Shown here piece by piece: positions 14,293 to 24,094 of a DNA stretch of 64,000 bases; within the stretch, counting starts at the first letter, position 1; the number at the start of each line of letters is the position of its first letter. The position numbers and the translations under genes were made by a program. Below the pieces are notes generated by a model. The model did no database searches. It was not told the DNA's origin and saw only the letters and a list, made by a program, of their open reading frames with translations. The DNA comes from Chthoniobacter flavus. GTDB lineage: Bacteria > Verrucomicrobiota > Verrucomicrobiia > Chthoniobacterales > Chthoniobacteraceae. The stretch lies in assembly GCA_945861435.1 (NCBI GenBank), contig CAMAUX010000021.1, positions 22,315 to 86,314 on the forward strand, given 5' to 3'.

Positions 14293-16758
14293 ATGCAGCC
14301 CCCTCCTGAGAAAAACCATCCGACGCTGCGCTGGCCGGGGATCACCGCGATCGGTCTGCTGGCCATCGCCCTCGGGGGATCCACCACCCCAGGCCCCATC
14401 GGCCTGCTGTGGATTCTCATGGGATTGCTGATGGCAGTGGCCCCGCCGCAGAACCTCCCCCATCGGTTCGCCCTCACCGCAGCGGGCATCGTCCTTGCAC
14501 TCGCCGCCGTTCCCCTCCTGCCTCCCCTTTTGGGCGAACCTGCATGGCACGAGACGCTCCGCAATCTGGGACTCGCCCACCGGGACTCCCTTTCGCCGCA
14601 ATCGGCGCTCTCGTTGGAGGCCCTGCTGATGCTGGCCAGCGGACTGCTCTGGGCGCTTTTCATCCTCGCCCAACCCTGCCCCACTGGGGAACGGAGGCGC
14701 GCCCTCCAGCTCCACGCAGCAGGAGTCGCAGCACTTGCCGCCATCGCCATCGCAAGCCGGTTCTCCGGCATTTCCGTGCCCCTTTGGCCCACCGACGTCT
14801 TCGGTTTCTTCCCCAACCGCAATCAAAGCGCCCAAGTGATCGCGCTCTCCGGCATCCTCGTCCTCGGGATGGCCGCATGGGCGGCCGTGCGGACTGAGAC
14901 CCCTCCCCCCCCATCCGACCCCGAGGCCTCGCCCAACCAACCAGTCCCTCCGCGCCGTCTGCCCGGACAGCTCCCGCCTCCCGGGCCCTTCGTCAACCGC
15001 CGCCCTGGTCTCTGGATGGGGCTGCTTTCGCTTCCCGTGCTGCTCACCGCGCTGATCGTGTGTGGCTCGCGAGCGGGCATCGGCTTGTTCTTCATCGGAG
15101 GCATTGCCATCACGCTCTGTGGACTGCGCCTCTTTTCCTCCGCGAAGGCCGCGGCGATCAGCACGGCGGCACTGCTACTCCTGATGGGCAGCTTCCTCCT
15201 GCTCGGGGGCCAGACGCTTGGCCGCTTCCAACAGAGCTTGGAGTCCGGAGGAGAACTCCGCATGGGGATCCAAGCCGATGCATTAAGCCTCTCCTTGCAG
15301 AATCCTCTCACCGGAACGGGCCTTGCGAACTTCGCCCCGGCTTTCGCTCTGCAACGCGAAAAGTCGGTCCGACAGAATCAGGTGATCCATCCGGAGAGCG
15401 ACTGGCTCTGGGCAGCGGTGGAACTGGGATGGCCCTGCGCTCTGCTGCTGGCGGCCGCCGCACTCTGGTGGCTGCGAAGCTGCTTCCCCTTCATCCCGGG
15501 GACCGACCCCTTGCTGCGCGCCACCACGGCCATCGCAGCCGCCGCCTTTCTGCTCCACGGACTCGTCGACGTGTCGGGACACCGCTTCGGCTCCCTGCTC
15601 CCGGCGCTCCTCCTCTTCGGCCTCGCTGCGGATCCGCGAAAGACCACCCCGGCAACCCACTGGGCAAGGGATCTGTGGCGCACTGCGGGCATCCTTCTCG
15701 CCATCATCGGCGGACTGGTGCTCTCAGAATGGGTTGCCGCATCCACCACACCATCGCCCGATCCAGTGCCCAAAAGCCTGCCATGGGCCCTGCCCTCGCA
15801 AAGCCTCGCAAGAATCCGCGCAGCCCTTGTGGACGCCACACGCGAGGATGACTACGAGCGCATCGTATCGCTCGCGGATGCAGGGCTGGAGATCGCCCCG
15901 CTGGACTGGGAGCTCCGCTTCCGGCGCGCCTGCGCAAGTGTCCAGACACTTAAGAACCCCGAAGCCGCCGCGAAAGACTTCGCCCTCCTGCGCAAGCTGC
16001 AGCCCCGCTGGGTCAATATCTGCAGAGAAGAGGGACGGCTCTGGGCTGTGGTGGGAGACCTACCCCGGGCTCTGGACGCATGGCAGGAAGCGCTCCGGAG
16101 GGTGCCCGGATCGGAGCTCTCAGCATCCCACCTCTTCCACGACATCCTGCAAGAGGCCGATGGAAGGAACGAGCTCCTCCTGCCCCTGCGCGCCATGGCG
16201 GGCGCGGACAGGGGTATGCTCCTCCAATGGATGGGGTTCGCAACGCCCCTGCTTCTCCAAGAGGAAACCGCGCGTCTGCTGGCGGCGGATCCGGCGTTGC
16301 GAACCTTTTCCTCCGAGCAACGCGCGGCCCTCTTCATCCTCTGGCGTGCCCGCGGAAACCAAGAGACCATGGTGAAACTTTTCGTGGATCAGCCCCAGTT
16401 ACTTCAGGAGGGCTGGCGCCCCATGGCCCAAGCGGCCGCGGAGCGTGGTGCCTTCGAGGATGCCTGCCAGTTGGCGCGCAGATTCACGCCCCGCCCCCAA
16501 ATGCCCGCGATTGCGAGCAGAGAATCCTTTTCGCAGCTGGAGGCCCGGTTCGCCCGAAATCCCACGGACCTGCTCGTCGGCCTCCCGCTGGCACAGGCAC
16601 AACGGCAGTCGGGGCGCGTGGCCGAAGCGCTCGTAACGGTGCAGGCCCTGCGCAAGCCCGCCAACGCACCCGCCTACCTCGCTTACATGGAGGCGGAGCT
16701 CCACACCCAACTGCTCCACTGGGAGCAGGCGTGGCAGGCATGGCAGAGCGTCCGTTAA
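14293..16758 (+). CDS. O-antigen ligase/polymerase-like membrane protein with TPR region
   Basis: An 821-residue integral membrane protein. Residues ~15-480 hold around ten hydrophobic segments, a proline-rich loop (~195-245) and the conserved CGSRAGIGLFFIGG stretch typical of the Wzy_C/O-antigen-ligase superfamily, with a polar loop before HPESDWLWAAVELG. From ~485 the sequence becomes soluble and helical with TPR-like repeats (DWELRFRRACASVQTLKNPE, GDLPRALDAWQEALRRVPGS). It probably polymerises or ligates a surface glycan or glycosylates proteins; the substrate is unknown. It converges on the exported repeat-protein gene with only 21 bp between stops. A C-rich tract (ACACCCCGCCC) precedes the ATG. 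Confidence 0.82.
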   Translation: MQPPPEKNHPTLRWPGITAIGLLAIALGGSTTPGPIGLLWILMGLLMAVAPPQNLPHRFALTAAGIVLALAAVPLLPPLLGEPAWHETLRNLGLAHRDSLSPQSALSLEALLMLASGLLWALFILAQPCPTGERRRALQLHAAGVAALAAIAIASRFSGISVPLWPTDVFGFFPNRNQSAQVIALSGILVLGMAAWAAVRTETPPPPSDPEASPNQPVPPRRLPGQLPPPGPFVNRRPGLWMGLLSLPVLLTALIVCGSRAGIGLFFIGGIAITLCGLRLFSSAKAAAISTAALLLLMGSFLLLGGQTLGRFQQSLESGGELRMGIQADALSLSLQNPLTGTGLANFAPAFALQREKSVRQNQVIHPESDWLWAAVELGWPCALLLAAAALWWLRSCFPFIPGTDPLLRATTAIAAAAFLLHGLVDVSGHRFGSLLPALLLFGLAADPRKTTPATHWARDLWRTAGILLAIIGGLVLSEWVAASTTPSPDPVPKSLPWALPSQSLARIRAALVDATREDDYERIVSLADAGLEIAPLDWELRFRRACASVQTLKNPEAAAKDFALLRKLQPRWVNICREEGRLWAVVGDLPRALDAWQEALRRVPGSELSASHLFHDILQEADGRNELLLPLRAMAGADRGMLLQWMGFATPLLLQEETARLLAADPALRTFSSEQRAALFILWRARGNQETMVKLFVDQPQLLQEGWRPMAQAAAERGAFEDACQLARRFTPRPQMPAIASRESFSQLEARFARNPTDLLVGLPLAQAQRQSGRVAEALVTVQALRKPANAPAYLAYMEAELHTQLLHWEQAWQAWQSVR

Positions 16759-16779
16759 ACGCGCGAAAAACTGCGGAGA

Positions 16780-19674
16780 CTACCCTTCGAAGCCCCCGAG
16801 CGTGAACGCGCCCTTGATAAGGTTGTTCCCCCCGGAGAGCCGATCCTGAATGCTGTTCTTCGTATCCGTGCCATCACCCCCATTCGCCGTCAGCCCGAGA
16901 AGGAAGCTCACCTGATTATTCCGGTACTTGACCGCAGTAGAAACCGGATCGGTGGAGTCGATGCCATCACCGATCTCAAGCCTGTCATCGCCCGCGCCAA
17001 GCAGGATCGTGGCCAGCTTGGTAACGGTGGAAATCCCGTAGTGCCCCAAGGTTTCTATCTTCACCACATCATTCCCGTCACCGGTGTTGATGGTAAGAAG
17101 CCCCTTAGCCAGAAGATTGTCGATCGTCACCGTGCTCGCCGCTGCGCCGAAGGTCGCCACCAAGTCGCCGCCCACCGAGACGAAGGCCATGTCCAGCGTC
17201 TCATCGGGCCCCCCTGCCACTGAGTTGCTCGTCACCGCCAGCCCAGCGGTGAAAATGAGGCCGTCGGCCACCGTGCCGGTGAACGCTGCATTACCGCTCC
17301 TGCCCTTGAGCACGACATCCTGGACGCCTCCATCCCCGGAATTAGTCGCCCCAAGGTTAATGGACGAGGCCTTGGCAACCGTGCCGTCAGCGATCAACTG
17401 GAAGTGGTCGGCGCCGTTCGCGGAAGCCACAGTGATAGCGCCCAGCACCGAAAGTTTGGCGGAAACGACGTCCACTGAGAGGCCGGCGTCGATGCCGGTG
17501 CTGGCCAAATTGCCCTTCAGGGTCAGCTTGGTGGAGTCGATGTTGATGGACCCGACAACAGACGTGGCGGTCCCACTCTTCAGGAGCACCGAATCACCCG
17601 CCACCTTGCCAAGCCCCACCGTTACGTCGGTACTCGTGATGGACATGGACATTACTGCCGCCCCGGTGCTTCCAATCATTTCAATCGAACCTGCAGCCAC
17701 AACGAGATCCGCCCCCACAGAAAGCGTGTCCCCTGCATTGGCTGTGCTACTCGCCGAGTAGGCAATAGACCGAGTCGAGCCGCCATCGGCGGTGGCCGTC
17801 GACGCACCGAGAGTCAGGCTGGCGCCAAGAAGAGTCGCATTGTTGAGACCATCGCCCCCGGTGAATGCAACACCGCCGAGCAGTACGGACTTGTTGGCGT
17901 CCAGAGTCAGGGAGTCGTCACCGGTGCCCCCAGTGTAGGTGAGCGAGTTACCCTTCTCCAAAACCACGGCGCTCTTACCGAGCTTCAACGACGAACCTTC
18001 AAAAGAAACTGCGTTGTCCCCATTACCCCCGTTGAACGCAACGGACAATAAGTCCGCCGCGGTGGCCGTGGACTCGAAGGTGTCGGAACCCGCCCCCCCC
18101 GTGTAATTAACCGCCAGCGCCTTGACGTTGGTTCCATCGATCAGGAGCGCATTATCTCCGCCCGCAGTACTGCTAAACGTCACCGCCCCCGCCAGAGTAG
18201 AAACGGAACGATCGGCGCCGATCGTCACAGTGTCCGCGTCAGCTCCCCCAGTGAAAGCCACCGAATTTCCGGCTGTGTTCTTTCCCAGTTTGAGCACATC
18301 ACCGGTCAGCGCGAGTACGTTGTTACCATTCCCGGCATTGGAGATGTTAATCACGCCCGCGGTCGTCACGGACAGGGCGGTGACCTGCACGTTATCGGTC
18401 CCGCTCCCCCCGCTGTAGGAAATCGAATCACCGGCCGTCGACCCGAGCGCCACCACAGCAGTCGTCGCCGAACCGAGCGTAAGCACGCCGCCGGTCATGG
18501 TCACGCTGTTCGTCCCGTCGCCCATCACGCAGGACACGGCACCCGCCAGCGTGGAAGCGGAGCGCGCGGAGCCGACCGTCACGTCGTCCGTGTCCGCTCC
18601 ACCGCTGAAAATCACCGATCTCCCGCCTGTGTTCTTGCCCAGCTTAATCACACCACCGGCAAGCGAGAGCTTGTTTTGACCCGCCCCGGCCGCGGAAACA
18701 TTGATCGCACCGGTCGTCGTCACCGCGGGAGCACTGAGAACCACCGTATCGATGCCGTCCCCACCAGCGTAGGAGACTGAATCACCAGTCGCTGCCGCAA
18801 CCCCCAGCGTGAGCGCATCCCCAGACATTTGCATGCTGTTGTTGCCCTGTCCCATCGAACAGAATATCGACCCCGCAAACTTCGCGCCCCCGCGGGCAGC
18901 CAGATCCAAGCTGTCGGCCCCGGAGCCTCCTTCGAAGGTGATGGAGTGGTCCTTGAACCGCAGGTCGGTGGAAACTGACTTTCCAATGCTGATGCTGGTC
19001 GCGGACAGGTTGACCGAGTTCAACCCGTCGCCGCCGATGAAGGCAAGGTCCTGAGTGAGCGTGAAGTTCTGCCCTTGGATACTCAGTTTGTCCGTGCCAT
19101 CGCCGCCAGTGACTGCCAGCGACCCCATCGCTGTGGTCGCAGCCTTGATTTCCATCCGGACCCCATTAGCGCCGCAATCCACCTGCAGCTTGCCCGTGAC
19201 CGTCAGACCCAGTCCGCCGAATGCAAGCTCCTGAGCGGGCCGGTCCTCACCGGTGCCCTCGTCAAGCGACGACGTTCCCGCGCCAAAGCTCACGGACACA
19301 TTGCCTGCGACTGAGATGTCGTCCGCCGACAGCTTGTCGTCACCATTGCCACCAACAAAGGTCAGACTCTTGAGCGCTTTCAGTCCAATCAGACGAAACT
19401 CATCATCCCCGGTGCCGCCGTTGATGATCAGCCCTGTAAGCGCGCCCTTGAAGTCGAGGTACCCCGCACCCGCACCCGCGCCGAAGCGCACCGAGGAATC
19501 CGCGTCCACACTCACCCGGAAGTTATCCTTGCTCACCTGCACCACATCCGCCTGAACACTTCCGTCACTCGTCAGAGTGAGAAGTCCGGCTGTGGTGAAA
19601 GTCGCGGTGACGACGGCCGGCGCGATCCGACTTTCAAGAGGCTCGACGGGGGAGGAAATGCGGGCGCGTTTCAT
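16780..19674 (-). CDS. exported repetitive surface protein with N-terminal EPLESRIAPA motif
   Basis: A 964-residue protein beginning MKRARISSPVEPLESRIAPA, an export-type leader common in Verrucomicrobiota and related to planctomycete LEPR-type leaders. The rest is beta-rich, Gly/Ser/Thr/Asp-rich sequence with at least a dozen GGxGxD-like turns (GGNGDDKL, GGSGTDNV, GGTGDDSL). These recall RTX/hemolysin-type calcium-binding turns, but they are spaced ~40-55 residues apart instead of in nonapeptide runs. A longer unit of ~110-118 residues recurs in the centre (VIKLGKNTGGRSVIFSGGAD and VLKLGKNTAGNSVAFTGGAD). No C-terminal anchor is visible. A start at 19689 is also possible. It is probably secreted or displayed on the surface. 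Confidence 0.85.
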   Translation of the reverse strand: MKRARISSPVEPLESRIAPAVVTATFTTAGLLTLTSDGSVQADVVQVSKDNFRVSVDADSSVRFGAGAGAGYLDFKGALTGLIINGGTGDDEFRLIGLKALKSLTFVGGNGDDKLSADDISVAGNVSVSFGAGTSSLDEGTGEDRPAQELAFGGLGLTVTGKLQVDCGANGVRMEIKAATTAMGSLAVTGGDGTDKLSIQGQNFTLTQDLAFIGGDGLNSVNLSATSISIGKSVSTDLRFKDHSITFEGGSGADSLDLAARGGAKFAGSIFCSMGQGNNSMQMSGDALTLGVAAATGDSVSYAGGDGIDTVVLSAPAVTTTGAINVSAAGAGQNKLSLAGGVIKLGKNTGGRSVIFSGGADTDDVTVGSARSASTLAGAVSCVMGDGTNSVTMTGGVLTLGSATTAVVALGSTAGDSISYSGGSGTDNVQVTALSVTTAGVINISNAGNGNNVLALTGDVLKLGKNTAGNSVAFTGGADADTVTIGADRSVSTLAGAVTFSSTAGGDNALLIDGTNVKALAVNYTGGAGSDTFESTATAADLLSVAFNGGNGDNAVSFEGSSLKLGKSAVVLEKGNSLTYTGGTGDDSLTLDANKSVLLGGVAFTGGDGLNNATLLGASLTLGASTATADGGSTRSIAYSASSTANAGDTLSVGADLVVAAGSIEMIGSTGAAVMSMSITSTDVTVGLGKVAGDSVLLKSGTATSVVGSINIDSTKLTLKGNLASTGIDAGLSVDVVSAKLSVLGAITVASANGADHFQLIADGTVAKASSINLGATNSGDGGVQDVVLKGRSGNAAFTGTVADGLIFTAGLAVTSNSVAGGPDETLDMAFVSVGGDLVATFGAAASTVTIDNLLAKGLLTINTGDGNDVVKIETLGHYGISTVTKLATILLGAGDDRLEIGDGIDSTDPVSTAVKYRNNQVSFLLGLTANGGDGTDTKNSIQDRLSGGNNLIKGAFTLGGFEG

Positions 19675-19872
19675 AGGATGAAAATACATGGCTGTGAGTT
19701 TTCTGGGGGGCGGATTGGGGAACAGAGCATGCGCCCTCGCAAGGCGCGTTTGTTGGGGGGGTGGGGGCAACTGGGGGGGCCGACCGCCGCCTCACCCAGC
19801 ACCCCCCATCCTGCCCTGCCAGCAGCCTGGAGGCAAGCCGCTTGTGCGCTTCCACGCTACGCCCTTGCGCTG

Positions 19873-22800
19873 TTAGTGGCCGGCGGTCTTCCCTGCAGAG
19901 CCCTTCGCCACGGACTTCAACCCGGCAAGATGCGCCACCACATCCCGCAACTCCGAGGCCTTCAGAATCCCGAGCATTGGGGGCATCAGTGACATCACAG
20001 GTGCCCGCGAGGCAATATCCGCCACCGGCACCTTCTGCTCGGAACCGTCCGGGAGCCGCAGCAGCAGCTCGCCCGCGTCCTCCTTCATCAGCGTGCCCCC
20101 GAGCACGGTCCCGTTGCTTAGCGTGATGCTCGCAATGCCAAAGCCCGGAGCGATCCGGGCCGACGGACTCACCAGCGACTCCACCAGATAAGCGCGGTCC
20201 TTCTCCAAGCCGATCGCTCGCAGATTCGGCCCCACGCTGCTCCCCGTGTCCCCGACGGAATGACACGCCAGACAGTTCGCTCCCAAATGGTTGAGTACCA
20301 GCTCCCTGCCGCGAGCGGCATCCCCGCCCTCCGCCAACTCCGCATGCGCAACTCCGTCGGCCGACTGCGAATAATTCCGGGCCAAAGCCGCGAGTTTCGG
20401 CTGCGCTGCTGCGCGTGCACCGAGGGCCTCGAGCACGTCGAGGCGGATCGAAGCAGCGCACTTTCCGGCCACCAGATCCTCGCCAAGCCGCTCCAAGACA
20501 ATGTCGCAGGCCGCATCGCCCGCGAGCGCGAGCTGGGCCACACAGTGCTGCTTCTGCGCCACACCGCCCTTCGAAAGAATGCCCGCCGCAACCTCGGCGA
20601 GCCGTCCTGGCTGACCAGGAAGCAGCGCCTCCAACGCCACCATCTGCAACTCGGCGGGGGCCTTGTCGCCAAGCGCAAGCTGCAGAGTCTCCTCCCAAAG
20701 CCCACTGGAACGGTGCTCGGCAGCCATCATGCGGAAGGCTTCCGCACGCACCTTCCCGGCCGCACCGCTGTCCGCCACAATGCCGGCCGCCTGCTCCGGA
20801 CGCGCCTTCAGTCCATGCACAAGCATCAGCTCGATGGCCCCCTGCTTGAGCCCGGGCTCGGTAAGCGCCAGCAACGCGTCCAGCTTCGGCCCGAGCACCC
20901 CAGCGATATCCCCCGTGGAAATCTGGCGTGCGTAACCATCCACCCGATCCTGCCGCGGCGGCTGCTTCCATGCGGCGAGGCTGGCGAGCGCCTCCGACCG
21001 GCTCTCTTCCGCAAGCGCTGGATCCAGCACCAGCCCCAGCAAGACCTGTGCACGCTCCGGCGTGCCAATCCGCAGCGCCGCATTGATCGCACGGCGCATC
21101 GTCATCGTGTCCGAGGGCCTCGCGTCGGCCAGGTGCGCGAGATCCTTCAACGCCTCGGGAATGCCCGGCCCGTCATGAATCGCGCGCGCCGCCTCCGCGA
21201 CCAGCGCAGGATCGGGATCGTTGAGAAAGCCGGCCACCATGGGAGATGCCTGCCTGCGCAACGCCAGAAGGCTGGCCGCCCGCGCCGCCCGCACCGACTG
21301 CGTGCGGCTCTTTGCCAACTCCTCACTGGAAGCACATCCCGCCAGTCCCGTCACCACCGCGTGACGGAGCGCCGGATCAGCAAAATCCTTCTCCGCCATG
21401 CTCATCAGAGCAGGCATGGCCGCGGAAACCTTCAGCCGGCCGAGGGCGAGCGCCCCCTGCATCCGCGCACGCGGCGAGGCATCCGACAGCAGCGCAATCA
21501 GCTTGGAAGCCTGTTCGGGTGTCGCCGCGGATTCCCCAAGAATACGCGCCGTCTGTGCCCGGACTTCGGGATCCTTGTCGGAAAGAAGGCCGAGCACGTC
21601 CCCGACCGGAGCCGCCTCCCGGCGCAACAACTGTCCGTAACCCCAGATCCCGTGGATGCGCGCGAGCAGCGGAGCCTTGGAATTGCGCGCGATCGCCAGC
21701 AGGGGTTTGTATTCACCGCGCTTGGCGAGTTCGAACTGTGCGCCCTGCCGCACCCGCTGATCCCGGTGCGAGAGATGCGCGGAGAGCTCCTTGGACGCGA
21801 GCTTTGCAAAGCCCGCCTGCAAAAGCGTCCCCGTCTGCTTGCGCACCGCGGCGTCCGCGCCGGCCGGCGTGTCCATGCGCCACACGGCGCCGAGGCCGTC
21901 GGTCGGATAGCCCCCCATCCAGTCGGCAATAAAGAGCGATCCATCCGGATGCCATGCGAGGCCGATCCCCATGAGGCCTGAATGCAATGCCTCCACCGTG
22001 CTCCGCTGAAACGCCGCACCGTTGCGCTGAAGCTGAAACCCCTGCATGACGCCCCCCGGAAATTCATTGAGGAAAAAGAACCCGCGCTGCGCAGGCCCGA
22101 GTGCGGTGCCTGGATCGTGCTTGAAGCCCGCGGGCCCGTTGCCCGAATACGCGAGCGGAGGGAGAAGGTAGAGAGGCTGCCCCTCTTGGGATGTTTCCCA
22201 GAGCTTCTCCAGCACCCATGGCGTGCGCGCGCCGAGATACTGGTAATTGCAACGCCAGCCGCTGTCGCTGCCCTCCACCACAAAGGCGAGGCGTTCCTTC
22301 TCCCCCTTGAAGTCGGCATCGTTGTCCACCGCGATCAGATCCCCGAAGTCGTCGAATGCCGGCTCCTGCGGGTTGCGCAGCCCATGGGCGAAGACCTCGA
22401 AGTGGGAGCCGTCCGGTTCCACACGCAAAATGCAGCCTTCGTTCGGATGAAAGAAATGCCGCCCTTCGCGCGATGTGACATTCACCCCCTTGTCGCCAAT
22501 CGACCAGTAGATGCGCCCGTCCGGCCCGACACTCAGCCCGTGCATGTCGTGCCCGGCGTAGGCGATGTGAATCCCGAAGCCGTGCGCGACCACCTCCCTC
22601 ACATCAGCCACGCCGTCATCGTCGGTGTCCTTGAGTCGCCAGAGATCGGGGGCGATGGTCGCGTACACCCAGCCATCGTGGCAGAGGACGCCGGCCGCGA
22701 TCCCCGTCACCTCCGTGTTGAAGCCCTCGGCAAAGACCGTGATCTTGTCGGCCACCCCGTCGCCATCCGTGTCGCGCAGTTGGTAGATGCGCTCGGTGAA

Positions 22801-23238
22801 GGCCGTCAGATCCTTCCAGTCGATCGAGCCGTCGCCGTTGTGGTCTTTGATCGAGCCCAGCGGCAGGCGCAGTTTTCCGGGCGCCAGTTGCTCGTGATAG
22901 AAAGCCGCCTTCTCCTCCACGCTCGTGAGTGAGACATCGTCCGGGATCCACTTTGGGTATTCGCGGATATCCAGATCGGCCACCTTGCGCCGCGTGGTGG
23001 TAGTGACGTAGACGCGCCCCTGCGGATCCACGCTGCACGCCACGGGATCCGGCACATTCAGGCTCCCGGACCACTTCTCAAACGTCAGCCCCTGCGCGGC
23101 CCCCTGCGCCTTTCCCACCGCAGCAGCCGGCTTCTTTGGCGCTTCTGCGGCGGGCGCGGCAAGCGGCAGCAATGCGCCGGTCAGCACTAGCAGCGTGGTT
23201 TTATGAAAAGCGGACCTGCACGTCTTTTGAGAGTTCAT
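19873..23238 (-). CDS. PVC-type dehydrogenase: propeller, HEAT repeats and C-terminal cytochrome c
   Basis: A 1121-residue exported protein with a signal peptide at ~1-34. A beta-propeller region (~45-450) contains VPDPVACSVDPQGRVYVT and three Asp-rich calcium-type loops (DHNGDGSID, DTDGDGVAD, DTDDDGVAD). HEAT-like helical repeats follow at ~460-960. The C-terminal cytochrome c domain has the heme motif CLACH (~988-992) and a later MSLMPPM stretch that can supply the axial methionine. This is the membrane-bound dehydrogenase architecture of the PVC group; the substrate is unknown. The start at 23238 follows CCACCCCTTCCC. It lies 110 bp downstream of the DUF1080 gene on the same strand and may share its transcript. 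Confidence 0.9.
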   Translation of the reverse strand: MNSQKTCRSAFHKTTLLVLTGALLPLAAPAAEAPKKPAAAVGKAQGAAQGLTFEKWSGSLNVPDPVACSVDPQGRVYVTTTTRRKVADLDIREYPKWIPDDVSLTSVEEKAAFYHEQLAPGKLRLPLGSIKDHNGDGSIDWKDLTAFTERIYQLRDTDGDGVADKITVFAEGFNTEVTGIAAGVLCHDGWVYATIAPDLWRLKDTDDDGVADVREVVAHGFGIHIAYAGHDMHGLSVGPDGRIYWSIGDKGVNVTSREGRHFFHPNEGCILRVEPDGSHFEVFAHGLRNPQEPAFDDFGDLIAVDNDADFKGEKERLAFVVEGSDSGWRCNYQYLGARTPWVLEKLWETSQEGQPLYLLPPLAYSGNGPAGFKHDPGTALGPAQRGFFFLNEFPGGVMQGFQLQRNGAAFQRSTVEALHSGLMGIGLAWHPDGSLFIADWMGGYPTDGLGAVWRMDTPAGADAAVRKQTGTLLQAGFAKLASKELSAHLSHRDQRVRQGAQFELAKRGEYKPLLAIARNSKAPLLARIHGIWGYGQLLRREAAPVGDVLGLLSDKDPEVRAQTARILGESAATPEQASKLIALLSDASPRARMQGALALGRLKVSAAMPALMSMAEKDFADPALRHAVVTGLAGCASSEELAKSRTQSVRAARAASLLALRRQASPMVAGFLNDPDPALVAEAARAIHDGPGIPEALKDLAHLADARPSDTMTMRRAINAALRIGTPERAQVLLGLVLDPALAEESRSEALASLAAWKQPPRQDRVDGYARQISTGDIAGVLGPKLDALLALTEPGLKQGAIELMLVHGLKARPEQAAGIVADSGAAGKVRAEAFRMMAAEHRSSGLWEETLQLALGDKAPAELQMVALEALLPGQPGRLAEVAAGILSKGGVAQKQHCVAQLALAGDAACDIVLERLGEDLVAGKCAASIRLDVLEALGARAAAQPKLAALARNYSQSADGVAHAELAEGGDAARGRELVLNHLGANCLACHSVGDTGSSVGPNLRAIGLEKDRAYLVESLVSPSARIAPGFGIASITLSNGTVLGGTLMKEDAGELLLRLPDGSEQKVPVADIASRAPVMSLMPPMLGILKASELRDVVAHLAGLKSVAKGSAGKTAGH

Positions 23239-23259
23239 GGGAAGGGGTGGCACAGCCTA

Positions 23260-23276
23260 CCCGCTCACGGAGCGGG
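23260..23276 (-). terminator. hairpin between DUF1080 gene and PVC dehydrogenase
   Basis: CCCGCTC-ACG-GAGCGGG is a perfect 7-bp stem with a 3-base loop, lying 22 bp upstream of the dehydrogenase start. No T-tract follows on the minus strand, so it may be an mRNA-processing or partial-attenuation hairpin rather than a strong terminator. Confidence 0.3.
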
Positions 23277-23348
23277 CGATGGATGCAAAACTCGGCGGAG
23301 CGACACCACACCGGGCTGCATCGGTGAGGATCGCATTACCGCCAGCGA

Positions 23349-24020
23349 TTAAAGCTCCTTGAGGCGAAGATTGCGCCAGCGGATTTCCTCGCCCGGCTCC
23401 TTCTTGCCAATGCCATGGACCTGCAGTCCGATGATCCCGCGCAGGGTGAGCCCGTCCTTCAGGTCGGCAGCCTTGACCCCGTTGATCCACGTGACGATGT
23501 GATCGCCCTGGCACTCGATGCGCGCAGCGTTCCAATCCCCCTGCTTGAAAGCCTTGCGGGCCGCCTCGTTGTTCTTCAGGTCGAAGAGCCACGCGCGGCG
23601 CGCCTCGTCATACACGCCCGCCGTGTAAGCGCGCGCAGAGGGGTCGATCTCGTACTGGTACCCAAAGACGCGGTCGGCGGGAATCTTGCGGTTCTTGCCC
23701 TCTCCAGCCGGCACCTCGGTCTCCTTGTCGAAGAACTCGCTCCGGAACTGGACCCCGGAGTTCATGCTGGGCGCGACCTTGAATTCGAACTCGAGCACGA
23801 AGTCCCCGTAGCTCTTCTTCGAGCAGAGGAATGAGTTGCCCGTGTTGGACACGGTCTTGCCGACGATCGCCCCGTCCTCCACCCGGTACTCAGCCTTGCC
23901 GCTGTGCTGTTCCCAGCCCTCGAGGTCGCGTCCGTTGAAGAGCGGAACAAAGTCGGCGGCATGGAGGGTGGCGGCAAGGGCCACAAAGCTCAGGGAAAGG
24001 AGGGAGGGAATCGGTTTCAT
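23349..24020 (-). CDS. secreted DUF1080 (3-keto-disaccharide hydrolase-like) protein
   Basis: A 223-residue protein with a signal peptide at ~1-22 and one DUF1080 concanavalin-like domain. It carries FVPLFNGRDLEGWEQ (substrate-side motif), SYGDFVLEFEFKV, NSGVQFRSEF, and the ending IGLQVHGIGKKEPGEEIRWR. Some family members hydrolyse 3-keto-glycosides; the substrate here is unknown. It ends 110 bp before the PVC dehydrogenase on the same strand. That pairing is common in these genomes and suggests oxidative carbohydrate breakdown in the periplasm. The ATG at 24020 is chosen because the signal peptide starts there. Confidence 0.9.
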   Translation of the reverse strand: MKPIPSLLSLSFVALAATLHAADFVPLFNGRDLEGWEQHSGKAEYRVEDGAIVGKTVSNTGNSFLCSKKSYGDFVLEFEFKVAPSMNSGVQFRSEFFDKETEVPAGEGKNRKIPADRVFGYQYEIDPSARAYTAGVYDEARRAWLFDLKNNEAARKAFKQGDWNAARIECQGDHIVTWINGVKAADLKDGLTLRGIIGLQVHGIGKKEPGEEIRWRNLRLKEL

Positions 24021-24094
24021 GGGCGGCCGAACGTTATCGGCGGCGTGCACGTCAACGCAATCTCGCACTGGCCCGCAGCCTCCGAGCCCGACGC

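Noticed and set aside
20260..21981. A 573-codon plus-strand frame opposite the first PVC dehydrogenase
   Set aside because: It is rich in Arg, His, Leu and Gln with no structure; a typical antisense artefact.
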